A model generated the notes under the pieces. The model saw only the letters and a program-made list of their open reading frames with translations. It made no database searches and was not told where the DNA came from. From an uncultured Prevotellaceae bacterium (lineage in GTDB: Bacteria > Bacteroidota > Bacteroidia > Bacteroidales > Bacteroidaceae): a DNA stretch of 64,000 nucleotides. This document shows positions 19,561 to 28,629 of this stretch, one piece after another (position 1 is the stretch's first letter; the number at the start of each line of letters is the position of its first letter). The position numbers and the translations under genes are program-made. The DNA is taken from contig ONJJ01000001.1 in assembly GCA_900318115.1 (NCBI GenBank), positions 1-64,000 of the forward strand, in the 5' to 3' direction.

Positions 19561-19757
19561 ACCACGGCGTACAGCCACGAAAGCCACGGCGTATAGTCAA
19601 GAAAGTCGCGGGACAGGCTCCGCCGAGGCACGGCGTGATGCCCTGAATGCCACGGGACAGGTTCCGCCGAAGCACGGTGTGATGTCCTGAAAGACGCGGA
19701 CAGGCTCCGCCGAGGCACAGGGGGATGTCCTGAAAGCCGCGGGATTGGCTTCGTCAA
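19561..19757. repeat. Nine-unit degenerate 22-bp tandem array at a convergent gene junction
   Basis: Units begin at 19561, 19583, 19605, 19627, 19649, 19671, 19693 (21 bp), 19714 and 19736. Most open with a G-rich word such as GCCACGG or GGCACGG. From the third unit on, two forms alternate (one ending GGYTCCGCCGA, one ending GATGYCCTGAAA), giving a 44-bp higher period. No spacers, so it is not a CRISPR. It fills most of the 407 bases between the helicase (+) and the TPR gene (-); nothing else but the terminator was seen there. Confidence 0.85.
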
Positions 19758-19800
19758 GCCCCTGTGAGGACAAACTCCTCGAGTGCGCAAAACAAAGAAA

Positions 19801-19833
19801 GGGGAGAGCGATTGCGGTCGCTCTCCCCTCTTC
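19801..19833. terminator. Bidirectional terminator between helicase and TPR gene
   Basis: Perfect 11-bp stem GGGGAGAGCGA / TCGCTCTCCCC (19801-19811 with 19818-19828), loop TTGCGG. A-rich on the left and T-rich on the right, so it can serve both converging transcripts. Confidence 0.85.
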
Positions 19834-19864
19834 TATGGGGTGTCAGGTAAGGAACCTGGAGGGA

Positions 19865-21160
19865 TTATTCGAGGAGTTTGTCCATCTCTGCCTGCTTAGC
19901 CTTGTTGCCGAGGATGTAATAGACGGTGGAGAGGCGGCTGGCCCATTTGTGGGGATTTTCGGGCTCGAGTTCCTTCACGCGGAGGAAGTAGGGTTCTGCC
20001 TTGGCGTATTCGTCCTTCACCTTCTGGATCTCAACTTTCTGCTGGGCAGGCGTCATCTTCTTGCCGTTCAGGCTCTCGTTGATGTCATAGCCGATGTTGG
20101 AGTAGCAGACGCCAGCATTGTAGTTTGCATCGGAGAACTCGGGATCTGCCTGGATGGCCTTGTCGAAGAAGGGGATGGCCTCGGCGTACTTCTTGGCGTT
20201 CATGAAGGTCAGTCCCTTGGCGTAGTTACCAATCTTGCTTTCGGGGTCAGCAGCCAGCAGCTCCTCAGTGAAGGCGGTGGCGCCATTGGTGTCCTGCTTG
20301 GTGAAGTAGTATGCGAGGATGTTCTGCGCAATGCCGTCGTTCTTCTGGGGATCGGCGAGAACAATCTTCTTACCGGCGTTGAGCCATCCGAGGGTGTCGC
20401 CCTGCTCGATGAAGGCGGTCATCTCCAGTTGGTTGACCTGATCGATGTCGTCGGTGTAGCGCTTGGCCAGGGGCATGAACTCGCTGAGGGTCTTGTAGTC
20501 CTTGGCAAAGTAGCTGGCGAGGCAGGTGAAATAGGCCATCTTGGCGGTGTTGGGATCTTCGGGATCCAGCTTGGTCTCCTCGGCCAAGATGGTGTAGGTG
20601 TCGGCGAAGTTCATGTAGCGCTTGAAGGATTCTACGGCCTTGCCATACTGCTTGTTGGTGAAGAACATCTGTCCGCAGAATGCGAGATACTGACGGCAGT
20701 TGAGGGCGTAGAGCTTGTTCTTGATGCTGTACACGGTGAGGCTGTTGTCCTTCTTGAACTTCTCGAGGATACCGCTGGCTTGCTCTTCCTTGTAGCAGTT
20801 CTCGATGGCGTCGAGGGCTCCGATGACCAGCTTAGCGAACTGGGCTGTATCAATGGGTTGGTCAGCCTGCAACTTGGCGATGATGGGGTTGATCTGGAAG
20901 AGCTCGAGGTTAGCCTTGATGTCCCATGCATTGGCCTTCTGCTTTTTGGTCTCGGGGCTGGTGAGCGCAGGCTCGATCTGAGCGAGCGTCGTGGTGATGA
21001 GTTCCTGGAGCTTGGCCTCTTCCTTCTCGGTGCGTTCGTTGTTGGCGGCCAGGTTCTGGGCTTCTTCAAACTTGTAGCGTGCCTTGCGGACGACTCCGTC
21101 CTGGGCAGAAACGGACAGCACTGCTGTCATAAGTGCGATAGCACAAAAAATCTTTTTCAT
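19865..21160 (-). CDS. Exported tetratricopeptide-repeat protein
   Basis: 431 aa with a signal peptide (MKKIFCAIALMTAVLSVSAQ). The mature protein is helical; clear TPR units lie near residues 170-200 (NKQYGKAVESFKRYMNFA) and 310-345 (NAKKYAEAIPFFDKAIQADPEFSDANYNAGVCYSNIG), the last ones around 385-420 (AEPYFLRVKELEPENPHKW). Probably periplasmic; partners unknown. It lies 115 bases downstream of gyrA on the same strand, separated by a strong hairpin. A related TPR protein is encoded at 53852-55252. Confidence 0.85.
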   Translation of the reverse strand: MKKIFCAIALMTAVLSVSAQDGVVRKARYKFEEAQNLAANNERTEKEEAKLQELITTTLAQIEPALTSPETKKQKANAWDIKANLELFQINPIIAKLQADQPIDTAQFAKLVIGALDAIENCYKEEQASGILEKFKKDNSLTVYSIKNKLYALNCRQYLAFCGQMFFTNKQYGKAVESFKRYMNFADTYTILAEETKLDPEDPNTAKMAYFTCLASYFAKDYKTLSEFMPLAKRYTDDIDQVNQLEMTAFIEQGDTLGWLNAGKKIVLADPQKNDGIAQNILAYYFTKQDTNGATAFTEELLAADPESKIGNYAKGLTFMNAKKYAEAIPFFDKAIQADPEFSDANYNAGVCYSNIGYDINESLNGKKMTPAQQKVEIQKVKDEYAKAEPYFLRVKELEPENPHKWASRLSTVYYILGNKAKQAEMDKLLE

Positions 21161-21214
21161 AATCGCTGTTAGTTTAATGAGGGGTTACACTGTTTTCGTT
21201 ATTTATTTATGAAA

Positions 21215-21269
21215 AGGCCTTGGCCTGTCATCGTGCATCTTGCTTTTTCTTGTGACAGGCCAAAGGCCT
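21215..21269 (-). terminator. Long 3' hairpin of gyrA
   Basis: Arms AGGCCTTGGCCTGTCA (21215-21230) and TGACAGGCCAAAGGCCT (21253-21269) pair with one bulged base around a 22-base loop. Beyond it, on the minus strand, comes TTTCATAAATAAAT. Likely the end of the gyrA transcript, though the T tract is weak. Confidence 0.6.
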
Positions 21270-21275
21270 AAAGGT

Positions 21276-23828
21276 TTATTGTTGGTCGTCGCGGTCAAGG
21301 GTGACGGTCTGTCCGTCGCTCATCTGTGTGGGCTCCGGCAGGTCGCTGGCCTGAGCCTCTTCGGGCAAATCCTCCTCATCGTCCTCGCGGGGCACGACAC
21401 AGATGTTAGCAATCTTATCGTTGCGTTTCTGGAGTTCGATGAGCTTGACGCCCTGAGTGGCACGTCCCTGAATCTTGATGCTCTCGAGGTGCAGGCGGAT
21501 GGTGACGCCGGACTTGTTGATGATCATCAGGTCATCGTCGTTGGTGACGCTCTTGATGGCCATGAGCTGCCCGGTCTTCTCGGTGACTTCCAGGGTCTTG
21601 ACGCCCTTGCCGCCGCGATTGGTGATGCGGTAGTCCTCTACTTCCGAGCGCTTGCCGTAGCCTTTCTCGCTGACCACGAGGATGGTCTCTTCCTCGGGCT
21701 TATCGATTACGACCATACCCACGACCTCGTTGCCTTCGCCCTCGAGGGTGATGCCTCGCACACCGGTGCTGTTGCGACCCATGGAGCGAACGGCGCTCTC
21801 GTTGAAGCGCACGGCACGACCCATCTTGGAGGCGATGACGACTTCGTTCTCGCCATTGGTGAGTGCCACGTCCACGACGCGGTCACCCTCGTTGATATTG
21901 ATGGCGATGACGCCATTGGTGCGTGGACGGCTGTAGTAGGCCAGGCTGGTCTTCTTGATGGTTCCTTCCTTGGTGCAGAAGAGTACGTAGTGGCTCTCGT
22001 TGAACTCGCGGTCGGAGAGTTTCTTGATGTAGAGACAGGCATTGAGGGTGTCGCCAGGCTCGATGTTGAGCATGTTCTGGATGGCGCGGCCCTTCGAAGC
22101 CTTGTTGCCCTCGGGGATGTCATAGACCTTCAGCCAGTAGCAGCGTCCCTTCTGGGTGAAGAAGAGCATGGTGTTGTGCATCGTTGCGCGATAGATGTAC
22201 TCGATGAAGTCGGCATCGCGCGTGGAAGAACCCTTGGAACCTACGCCACCGCGCCCCTGGGCACGGAACTCGGCCAGCGGAGTGCGCTTGATGTAGCCCA
22301 TATGACTGATAGTAATAACGACCTCATCGTCAGCGTAGAAGTCCTCGGGGTTAAATTCTTCGCTCGAATAGACAATCTCGCTGCGGCGCGGGTCGCCGAA
22401 CTTCTCCTTCACTTCGAGCAGCTCGTCCTTGATGACCTTCCAGCAGAGGGTGTCGTCGGTCAGGATCTGGTTGTAGTACTCGATCTTCTTCATGAGCTCA
22501 TCGTACTCGGCATGGAGCTTTTCCTGCTGCAGACCTGTAAGCTGCGAGAGGCGCATATCGACGATGGCCTTGGACTGGATCTCGTCGAGCGAGAAGCGCT
22601 CTTCAAGTCGCTTGCGAGCCTCTTCGGGGGTTTTGCTCGACTTGATGATCTGCACGACTTCGTCGATGTTATCACTGGCGATGATGAGTCCCTGGAGGAT
22701 GTGGGCGCGCTCCTCGGCCTTACGCTTGTCGTACTCCGTGCGGCGGATGACGACATCGTGACGGTGGTCGACGAAGCACTTGATCATGTCACGCAGGGTC
22801 ATCAGCTTGGGACGTCCGTTCACCAGGGCGATGCTGTTGACCGAGAAGCTGGTCTGCAGCTGCGTCATCTTGTAGAGCTTGTTGAGCACCACGTTTGCGT
22901 TAAAGTCACGCTTGACATCGATGACGATACGCATACCCTCGCGGTCGCTCTCGTCGTTGGCATTGGATATGCCCTCGATTTTGTGCTCATTCACCAGGTC
23001 GGCGATGTCCTTGATGAGTTCTGCCTTGTTGACGCCGTAGGGTATTTCGCTGACGACAATCTTGTCGTGCTGTTCACCCGGCTCAATCTCAGCCCGAGCG
23101 CGCATGACGATGCGTCCTCTTCCGGTCTCGTAGGCGTCGCGCACACCCTGCATACCATAAATGAAGGCACCCGTTGGGAAGTCGGGAGCTGGGATGTACT
23201 GCATCAGTCCTGCCACGTCTATGTCGGGGTTGTCGATGTAGGCTATACAACCGTCGATGCACTCACCGAGGTTGTGGGTGGGGATGTTCGTGGCCATACC
23301 TACGGCGATACCCGTGGCACCGTTGACGAGCAGGTTGGGGAACAAGGTGGGGAGCACGCTGGGTTCCTTCTCCTTGCCGTCGAAGTTGTCCACCATGTCC
23401 ACCGTCTCTTTCTCCAAGTCCTGCATCATGGCTTCTCCGGCGGCGCTGAGGCGTGCCTCGGTGTAACGCATGGCAGCCGGTGAGTCACCATCCACGGAGC
23501 CGAAGTTGCCCTGGCCATCGACGAGCGTGTAGCGCATGTTCCAGTCCTGCGCCAGGCGCACCATGGCGAAGTACACGGAGCTGTCGCCGTGGGGGTGGTA
23601 GTGACCGAGCACGTTACCCACCGTGCGGGCGCATTTGCGATAGTCACGGTCGTGGGTGTTGCCATCTACGCGCATACCATAAAGAATACGGCGATGTACG
23701 GGTTTGAAGCCGTCGCGAGCATCGGGCAGCGCACGGGCAACGATAACGGACATCGAGTAGTCGAGAAACGAACTTCGCATCTCGCGCTCAATGTCCACTT
23801 TGATAATTCTGTCTTCTGAGTCTTGCAT
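21276..23828 (-). CDS. gyrA: DNA gyrase subunit A
   Basis: 850 aa. With GyrB it introduces negative supercoils. Numbering matches E. coli exactly through the active site: catalytic Tyr122 in [10 protein letters not shown]. The quinolone region reads [19 protein letters not shown], so Ser83 is kept but the acidic residue usually at 87 is Phe. The C-terminal domain has beta-pinwheel blades, and the GyrA box reads QGRGGVG. The length and the QGRGGVG box argue for gyrase A over topoisomerase IV ParC. The acidic tail ([12 protein letters not shown]) is usual. Transcribed from a promoter about 180 bases upstream. Confidence 0.96.
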   Translation of the reverse strand: MQDSEDRIIKVDIEREMRSSFLDYSMSVIVARALPDARDGFKPVHRRILYGMRVDGNTHDRDYRKCARTVGNVLGHYHPHGDSSVYFAMVRLAQDWNMRYTLVDGQGNFGSVDGDSPAAMRYTEARLSAAGEAMMQDLEKETVDMVDNFDGKEKEPSVLPTLFPNLLVNGATGIAVGMATNIPTHNLGECIDGCIAYIDNPDIDVAGLMQYIPAPDFPTGAFIYGMQGVRDAYETGRGRIVMRARAEIEPGEQHDKIVVSEIPYGVNKAELIKDIADLVNEHKIEGISNANDESDREGMRIVIDVKRDFNANVVLNKLYKMTQLQTSFSVNSIALVNGRPKLMTLRDMIKCFVDHRHDVVIRRTEYDKRKAEERAHILQGLIIASDNIDEVVQIIKSSKTPEEARKRLEERFSLDEIQSKAIVDMRLSQLTGLQQEKLHAEYDELMKKIEYYNQILTDDTLCWKVIKDELLEVKEKFGDPRRSEIVYSSEEFNPEDFYADDEVVITISHMGYIKRTPLAEFRAQGRGGVGSKGSSTRDADFIEYIYRATMHNTMLFFTQKGRCYWLKVYDIPEGNKASKGRAIQNMLNIEPGDTLNACLYIKKLSDREFNESHYVLFCTKEGTIKKTSLAYYSRPRTNGVIAININEGDRVVDVALTNGENEVVIASKMGRAVRFNESAVRSMGRNSTGVRGITLEGEGNEVVGMVVIDKPEEETILVVSEKGYGKRSEVEDYRITNRGGKGVKTLEVTEKTGQLMAIKSVTNDDDLMIINKSGVTIRLHLESIKIQGRATQGVKLIELQKRNDKIANICVVPREDDEEDLPEEAQASDLPEPTQMSDGQTVTLDRDDQQ

Positions 23829-23894
23829 TCTTTATCACGGCCAAGGCCGCTATTATTTATTGTTTAATGGTTATTTGTCCGGGTCGGCGGAGCT

Positions 23895-23960
23895 ACAGAC
23901 ATGTGTCTGACTTTGTCAATTCTTTTCCTCGGCAGGATTTCCTCAAACGCTCTCAGAGCG
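23895..23960 (-). promoter_or_regulatory. Two palindromes in the gyrA 5' untranslated region
   Basis: CAGACATGTGTCTG (23896-23909) and CGCTCTCAGAGCG (23948-23960) lie within the roughly 180-base leader of gyrA. The first shares the form ACAGAC-N4-GTCTGAC with a repeat at 31124-31140. Function unknown. Confidence 0.5.
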
Positions 23961-24013
23961 AACAAAAGAAGCCTTTTTGAGCATTTGTGTGTCTTTTCGT
24001 CCTAAAAAGCGTA

Positions 24014-24045
24014 CAAAATTACGGCTTTTCCGCGACCCGACCAAA
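24014..24045 (-). promoter_or_regulatory. Promoter of gyrA
   Basis: On the minus strand: TTTG (24045-24042), 20-base spacer, TAATTTTG (24021-24014). Matches the Bacteroidota consensus in both boxes and places the start about 180 bases before the gyrA ATG. Confidence 0.8.
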
Positions 24046-24085
24046 TCTTTGGGCGAAAAAGTAGTTAAAAACGGACTTTTTTACG

Positions 24086-24093
24086 TAACTTTG
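24086..24093 (+). promoter_or_regulatory. -7 element of cstA promoter
   Basis: TAACTTTG, about 27 bases before the cstA ATG; no good TTTG at the expected -33 position. Confidence 0.5.
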
Positions 24094-24119
24094 CAGCCGA
24101 AAACACAAAAAACATTTCT

Positions 24120-25628
24120 ATGCTATCATTTGTACTCAGTGTGATTGCCCTTTTCGTGGGTTATATGATTTACAGCCGTGTGGCCGAGCGCGTGTTCGGT
24201 CCCGACGATCGCGAGACACCTGCCATCCGCAAGGCAGACAAAGTAGATTATGTTGTGCTGCCCTCGTGGCGTATCTTCATGATTCAGTTCCTGAACATTG
24301 CCGGTACGGGTCCTATCTTCGGCGCCATCATGGGGATGTGGTTCGGTCCTGCGGCCTATCTGTGGATTGTGTTTGGATGCATCTTCGGCGGTGCCGTCCA
24401 CGACTACATCAGCGGTATGCTCTCCCTGCGTCACGACGGCTGTGGACTGGCAGAACTTACCGGCTACTACCTGGGCGGCACAGCTCGCAAGGGTCTCATC
24501 CTCTTCACGATGATGATGATGGTGCTGGTGGGCGCGTTCTTCGTTTACTGTCCGGCCATCATCCTCAGCGGTATCTGGGGCGACAAGATGATGTGGGTCA
24601 TCGTCATCTTCCTCTACTACGTAGCCACGACGATGATGCCCGTGGACAAGGTCATCGGCAAGATCTATCCCGCCTTTGCGCTGTCGATGTTGTTCATGGT
24701 CATCGCCATCGGTGCCGTGCTGCTCTGGAAACAGCCCGTGCTGCCGGAGGTGTGGGACGGGTTGGGCAACTGGGGTGCTGAGCGACTGGGCCTGAAGCAG
24801 CACCTCTTCCCTGGACTCTTCGTCACCATCGCCTGCGGAGCCGTCAGTGGTTTCCACGCCACTCAGTCGCCGATGATGGCGCGCTGCATGAAGAGCGAGC
24901 GGCAGGGACGTCCCATCTTCTATGGAGCAATGGTGACGGAGGGACTTGTAGCACTCGTCTGGGCCTCCATCTCCAGCTATTTCTTCTTTGCTGACGGATG
25001 GCGTGACGTATGTTCACCCGAACTCGTTCAGCAGTTCACCAGTGGTGCCGACGGACTGGTGCGCAACGCCGACGGACGTACACTGATTCAGTTCTTCGAT
25101 GCTCCCACGGTGGTCACCACCATCTGTTCTTCGTGGTTAGGCATCGCAGGTAGCATCCTGGCTTTGTTAGGCGTCGTGGCAGCTCCCATCACCACGGGCG
25201 GCAGTTCCTTCCGCACGGCACGACTGATTCTTGCCGAGTCGTTTGGGTTGAACCAGACGAGCAAGCGATCGCGTCTGTTGCTGAGCCTGCCCGTGTTCGC
25301 GGTGGGCATTGCTCTGCTGGCGTGGCAGATTGGAAATCCAAGTGGCTTCGGAACGGTGTGGCAGTACGTGGCCTGGGGCACACAGCTGATGGCTGCCGTG
25401 ACCTTGTGGGTCTGCACAGTGTATATCGCGCGCGAACATAAATTATATTATATCACGCTGCTGCCGGCTCTCTTCATGACCATGGTCGTCTGTGACTTCT
25501 TCTTCGTCTCGCCGACCATCCTCTCGCTGCCGGAAGTTCCGTCGATTATCCTTGCAGCAGTCATCACACTCGCCTGCCTGATTCGTTTCGTCTGGTGGAA
25601 AAAAGCCACTCTACGGAAAGGGGTCTGA
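24120..25628 (+). CDS. CstA-family carbon starvation transporter
   Basis: 502 aa, about a dozen hydrophobic segments. Family landmarks: IAGTGPIFGAIMGMWFGPAAYLWIVFG (about 60-85), GAVHDYISGMLSLRHDG, and GAVSGFHATQSPMMARCMKSE (about 240). Members of this family import peptides or pyruvate and are often starvation-induced. Shorter than E. coli CstA, as usual for the phylum. Its promoter is divergent from that of gyrA. It ends 18 bases from rarA on the opposite strand, and no clear terminator lies in that gap. Confidence 0.92.
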   Translation: MLSFVLSVIALFVGYMIYSRVAERVFGPDDRETPAIRKADKVDYVVLPSWRIFMIQFLNIAGTGPIFGAIMGMWFGPAAYLWIVFGCIFGGAVHDYISGMLSLRHDGCGLAELTGYYLGGTARKGLILFTMMMMVLVGAFFVYCPAIILSGIWGDKMMWVIVIFLYYVATTMMPVDKVIGKIYPAFALSMLFMVIAIGAVLLWKQPVLPEVWDGLGNWGAERLGLKQHLFPGLFVTIACGAVSGFHATQSPMMARCMKSERQGRPIFYGAMVTEGLVALVWASISSYFFFADGWRDVCSPELVQQFTSGADGLVRNADGRTLIQFFDAPTVVTTICSSWLGIAGSILALLGVVAAPITTGGSSFRTARLILAESFGLNQTSKRSRLLLSLPVFAVGIALLAWQIGNPSGFGTVWQYVAWGTQLMAAVTLWVCTVYIAREHKLYYITLLPALFMTMVVCDFFFVSPTILSLPEVPSIILAAVITLACLIRFVWWKKATLRKGV

Positions 25629-25646
25629 GAGTGACCTGAGAGGCCT

Positions 25647-26921
25647 TTATTCTTCGAACCGTTTGCCCCAGAGTTGAACCATTCGCTGTTTCAACTTGTC
25701 CTCGGCAGGGTTAGGCTGAGCGTGCCAGAAGCGCTGTGTGATGCCGTCGGGCAGAAACTGCTGCTCCACAAAATGGCCGGCATAATCGTGTGCGTACTTG
25801 TAGCCGCTGCCGTAGCCTAATTCTTCCATGAGGCTGGTGGGAGCGTTGCGCAGATGTAGCGGAACTGGCTGGTTGCCGGTCTGGCGTACAAAGGAAAGCG
25901 CTTCGTTGATAGCCATATACGCAGAATTACTCTTGGGTGAAGTGGCCAGATAGATGGTGGCTTCAGCTAGGGGAATACGCCCCTCGGGCCAACCAATTTT
26001 CTGCACGGTGTCGAAGGCGGCATTGGCCAGCAGCAGGGCGTTGGGGTTAGCAAGCCCTATGTCTTCCGAGGCAGAAATGACCAACCTGCGGGCGATGAAA
26101 GCAGGGTCCTCGCCTCCTTCAATCATACGGGCGAGCCAGTAAATAGCCCCGTCAGGGTCGCTGCCACGAATACTCTTGATGAAAGCGCTGATGATGTCGT
26201 AGTGCATCTCGCCATCCTTGTCGTAGGCCAGGGGATTCTGCTGCAGGCGTTCGCTGACGAGTTGGTCGGTGATGACGACCTCTGCCGCATCGTCCGAGCC
26301 CGTGTCGGTGATGAGTTCCAGGATATTAAGCAACTTGCGTGCATCGCCACCACTGTAGCGCAGCAAGGCATCGGTCTCGCGTACCTCTATCTTTTTCTCC
26401 TTGAGGATCAGATCTTCGTGGATAGCGCGGTCCACGAGGGTGAGCAGGTCGTCCCTACCCAACGACTTCAGGACATAGACCGCACAGCGTGAGAGCAGCG
26501 GACGGATGACCTCAAAGCTGGGATTCTCCGTCGTGGCTCCGATCAACGTCACCACGCCCTGCTCCACGGCACCCAGCAACGAGTCCTGCTGAGACTTGCT
26601 GAAGCGGTGGATTTCATCGATGAACAAGATTGGTGCCGTCTGCGAGAAGAAGCGCCCTCCTCGGGCACGGTCTATCACCTCACGGACATCCTTCACTCCA
26701 CTGGTGACGGCAGAGAGGGTGTAAAACGGAGTCTCCAGCGTGTGGGCGATGATCTGAGCCAACGTGGTCTTCCCCACCCCCGGAGGTCCCCAGAGGATGA
26801 AGCTGGAGACGCGGCCAGATTCTATCATACGGCGCAACACGGCATTGGGCCCCACAAGGTGCTGCTGACCGATATAGCCATCCAGTGTCTGGGGACGCAT
26901 CCGTTCTGCAAGAGGTTTCAT
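25647..26921 (-). CDS. rarA: Replication-associated recombination protein A (AAA+ ATPase)
   Basis: 424 aa. MgsA/RarA signature throughout: PLAERMRPQTLDGYIGQQHL at the N-terminus, Walker [16 protein letters not shown] (about 45), Walker B LFIDEIHRFSKSQQD, sensor GATTENPSFEV, and the C-terminal tetramerisation domain (ISAFIKSIRGSDPDGAIYWLARMIEGGEDP). Acts at stalled replication forks. It lies 15 bases downstream of a tRNA-Gly on the same strand and probably shares its promoter. Confidence 0.95.
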   Translation of the reverse strand: MKPLAERMRPQTLDGYIGQQHLVGPNAVLRRMIESGRVSSFILWGPPGVGKTTLAQIIAHTLETPFYTLSAVTSGVKDVREVIDRARGGRFFSQTAPILFIDEIHRFSKSQQDSLLGAVEQGVVTLIGATTENPSFEVIRPLLSRCAVYVLKSLGRDDLLTLVDRAIHEDLILKEKKIEVRETDALLRYSGGDARKLLNILELITDTGSDDAAEVVITDQLVSERLQQNPLAYDKDGEMHYDIISAFIKSIRGSDPDGAIYWLARMIEGGEDPAFIARRLVISASEDIGLANPNALLLANAAFDTVQKIGWPEGRIPLAEATIYLATSPKSNSAYMAINEALSFVRQTGNQPVPLHLRNAPTSLMEELGYGSGYKYAHDYAGHFVEQQFLPDGITQRFWHAQPNPAEDKLKQRMVQLWGKRFEE

Positions 26922-26936
26922 AAGCGAAGGGGATTA

Positions 26937-27012
26937 TGGAGCGATAGACGGGACTCGAACCCGCGACCCTCGGCTTGGGAAGCCAATGCTCTACCAACTG
27001 AGCTACTATCGC
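26937..27012 (-). tRNA. tRNA-Gly (anticodon CCC)
   Basis: Read on the minus strand: acceptor GCGATAG / CTATCGC, D arm GCTC-AGTTGGTA-GAGC, anticodon stem TTGGC / GCCGA around loop TTCCCAA (anticodon CCC), T arm GCGGG-TTCGAGT-CCCGT, then TCCA, so the CCA end is encoded. Total 76 bases. Confidence 0.95.
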
Positions 27013-27038
27013 AAGGCCTTTTTACTCTTTTTTCGCTG

Positions 27039-27070
27039 CAAAGGTACGTCATTCGGCCCGAAAATGCAAA
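27039..27070 (-). promoter_or_regulatory. Promoter of tRNA-Gly/rarA
   Basis: Minus strand TTTG (27070-27067), 20-base spacer, TACCTTTG (27046-27039); about 27 bases before the tRNA 5' end. Confidence 0.8.
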
Positions 27071-27085
27071 TTTCTTGCTCTTTTT

Positions 27086-27117
27086 TTTGCGTATCCGCTA
27101 CACTTTCGCTACCTTTG
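27086..27117 (+). promoter_or_regulatory. Promoter of the NhaD-type antiporter gene
   Basis: TTTG (27086-27089), 20-base spacer, TACCTTTG (27110-27117), 24 bases before the ATG. Divergent from the tRNA promoter. Confidence 0.8.
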
Positions 27118-27140
27118 TGGTCTGAAAACAGCAAAAAGCC

Positions 27141-28553
27141 ATGACTTATGCCATCGTTTTGCTCATTTTTATCGCCTATCTGCTGATAGCGAATGAGCAT
27201 CTCACACATATCAACAAGGCTACCATCGCCATGTTCACGGGAGTTGTCGTCTGGATTCTCTATATGAGCACAGCCACGGACTTCACCCTGAAAATGCATG
27301 GTGCAGAATTCGCAGCCTTCAGCCAAGGTGCCGAGCAGACTTCCGAGCTTGTGAAGCAGTTCATTGCCCAAAATGTCTTTGTCCGCTACGGAGCTGACCT
27401 CTGCGGCATTGTGCTGTTTCTCCTGGCCACCATGAACATCGTCACCGTGCTGAACACCAACGGCTGTTTCGATTTCATCACAGATGTCGTGCGCGCCCGC
27501 AGTAGCCGTCATCTGCTGTGGGGGCTGGTAGGCTTCACTTGCCTGATCAGCGTGAACCTGGACAACCTCTCGACAACCGTGCTGATGCTGATGATTATGC
27601 GGCGTATCGTCCAGCAGACGCGCTGGCGTATGTGGATTGGTTCGGCCATCGTCATTGCGGCCAATTGCGGAGGAGCCACCTCTGTCATCGGCGACATCAC
27701 ATCGTTGTTCGTATGGACCAAGGGCGCCATCACGCCCACCGACTTCAGTGCTGCCCTGGCACTGCCCTGTTTGGTGGCTATCGTCGTACCGACAGCCCTC
27801 ATCGCACGCGCCCTGCCGGAACACATTGACCTCATCCGTCCCACCACCATCTATCGGGGCGACCAGAGCACCCTGCCCCTGTGGCAGAAAGTGATCCTGC
27901 TCGTTGTGGGACTGGGAGGCCTGTGGTTCATTCCCACTTTCCACCGTATCACCCTCCTGCCTCCGTTCCTTGGTGCACTGTGTGTGCTGGGTGTGCTTTG
28001 GGTGCTGCATGAAATCATGAACCACCGCCGGATTGCCACCGACCAACCACTGACTCAGAGCACCGACCGCCAGTTTCAGTTCGCCAGCCTGCAAACCATC
28101 ATGTACTTCGCCGGCATTTTCCTCTGCGTCAGCGCAGCTATCGAGACGGGAATCATGGCCAGCATTTCTGCCTGGTGCGATGAATGGATCCACGACATCT
28201 ACGTCATGAGCATTGCCATGGGGGCCCTCAGCGCCGTGCTCGACAACATTGCCGTTGTGCTCACGGCTATCAATATTTACCCTGTAGCCTCGGACATCAC
28301 TGCACTCTCGCCAGCCCTCGATCCTGAGTATGCACAGTCCTTCCTCGAGAACGGACAGTATTGGCACCTTATTATATATAGTGGCTGCGTGGCGGGGTGC
28401 CTGCTGCCCATCGGCAACGTCTGCGGCTACTCGCTGATGAAGGCTGAAGGAGTCAGCGTAGCATGGTATGCGCGCCACATCATGCCCAAGGTGCTTGTGG
28501 GCTGGTTGCTCGGCTTGGGCGTCTATTTCCTCGTGGACCTGTGGCTGAGATGA
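27141..28553 (+). CDS. NhaD-type Na+/H+ antiporter
   Basis: 470 aa polytopic membrane protein of the ion-transporter superfamily. Landmarks fit NhaD: LFLLATMNIVTVLNTNGCFDFITDVV (about 95-120), VNLDNLSTTVLMLMIMRRIV (about 138-157), ANCGGATSVIGDITSLFVW (about 174-192) and SAVLDNIAVVLTAINIY in the second half, mirroring the first. Exchanges sodium for protons across the inner membrane. Single gene with its own promoter. A different cation specificity cannot be excluded. Confidence 0.9.
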   Translation: MTYAIVLLIFIAYLLIANEHLTHINKATIAMFTGVVVWILYMSTATDFTLKMHGAEFAAFSQGAEQTSELVKQFIAQNVFVRYGADLCGIVLFLLATMNIVTVLNTNGCFDFITDVVRARSSRHLLWGLVGFTCLISVNLDNLSTTVLMLMIMRRIVQQTRWRMWIGSAIVIAANCGGATSVIGDITSLFVWTKGAITPTDFSAALALPCLVAIVVPTALIARALPEHIDLIRPTTIYRGDQSTLPLWQKVILLVVGLGGLWFIPTFHRITLLPPFLGALCVLGVLWVLHEIMNHRRIATDQPLTQSTDRQFQFASLQTIMYFAGIFLCVSAAIETGIMASISAWCDEWIHDIYVMSIAMGALSAVLDNIAVVLTAINIYPVASDITALSPALDPEYAQSFLENGQYWHLIIYSGCVAGCLLPIGNVCGYSLMKAEGVSVAWYARHIMPKVLVGWLLGLGVYFLVDLWLR

Positions 28554-28629
28554 AGAGGAATGTTTCTCACAATACGAACGAAAGATATTTAGGAATCATA
28601 TTTTAATCACTAACTGTAAACAACAATTT

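Noticed and set aside
19561-19757. CRISPR array
   Set aside because: Units are contiguous 22-mers without spacers, they are degenerate, and no cas genes are present. The same holds for 52709-52818.
19745-21172. 475-codon open frame on the plus strand opposite the TPR gene
   Set aside because: Shadow of a real exported TPR protein with a signal peptide on the minus strand.
21240-23483. 747-codon open frame on the plus strand opposite gyrA
   Set aside because: It mirrors the gyrA codons, has no family resemblance, lacks a promoter, and its composition (Val/Asp/Leu/His runs) is that of an antisense shadow.
24120-25628. Full-length E. coli-type CstA
   Set aside because: The protein is 502 aa, about 200 residues shorter; it is the compact Bacteroidota form and not a truncated gene.
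27006-28478. 490-codon frame opposite the NhaD-type gene
   Set aside because: It runs through a tRNA promoter region and reads as His/Gln/Asp-rich antisense of membrane codons.
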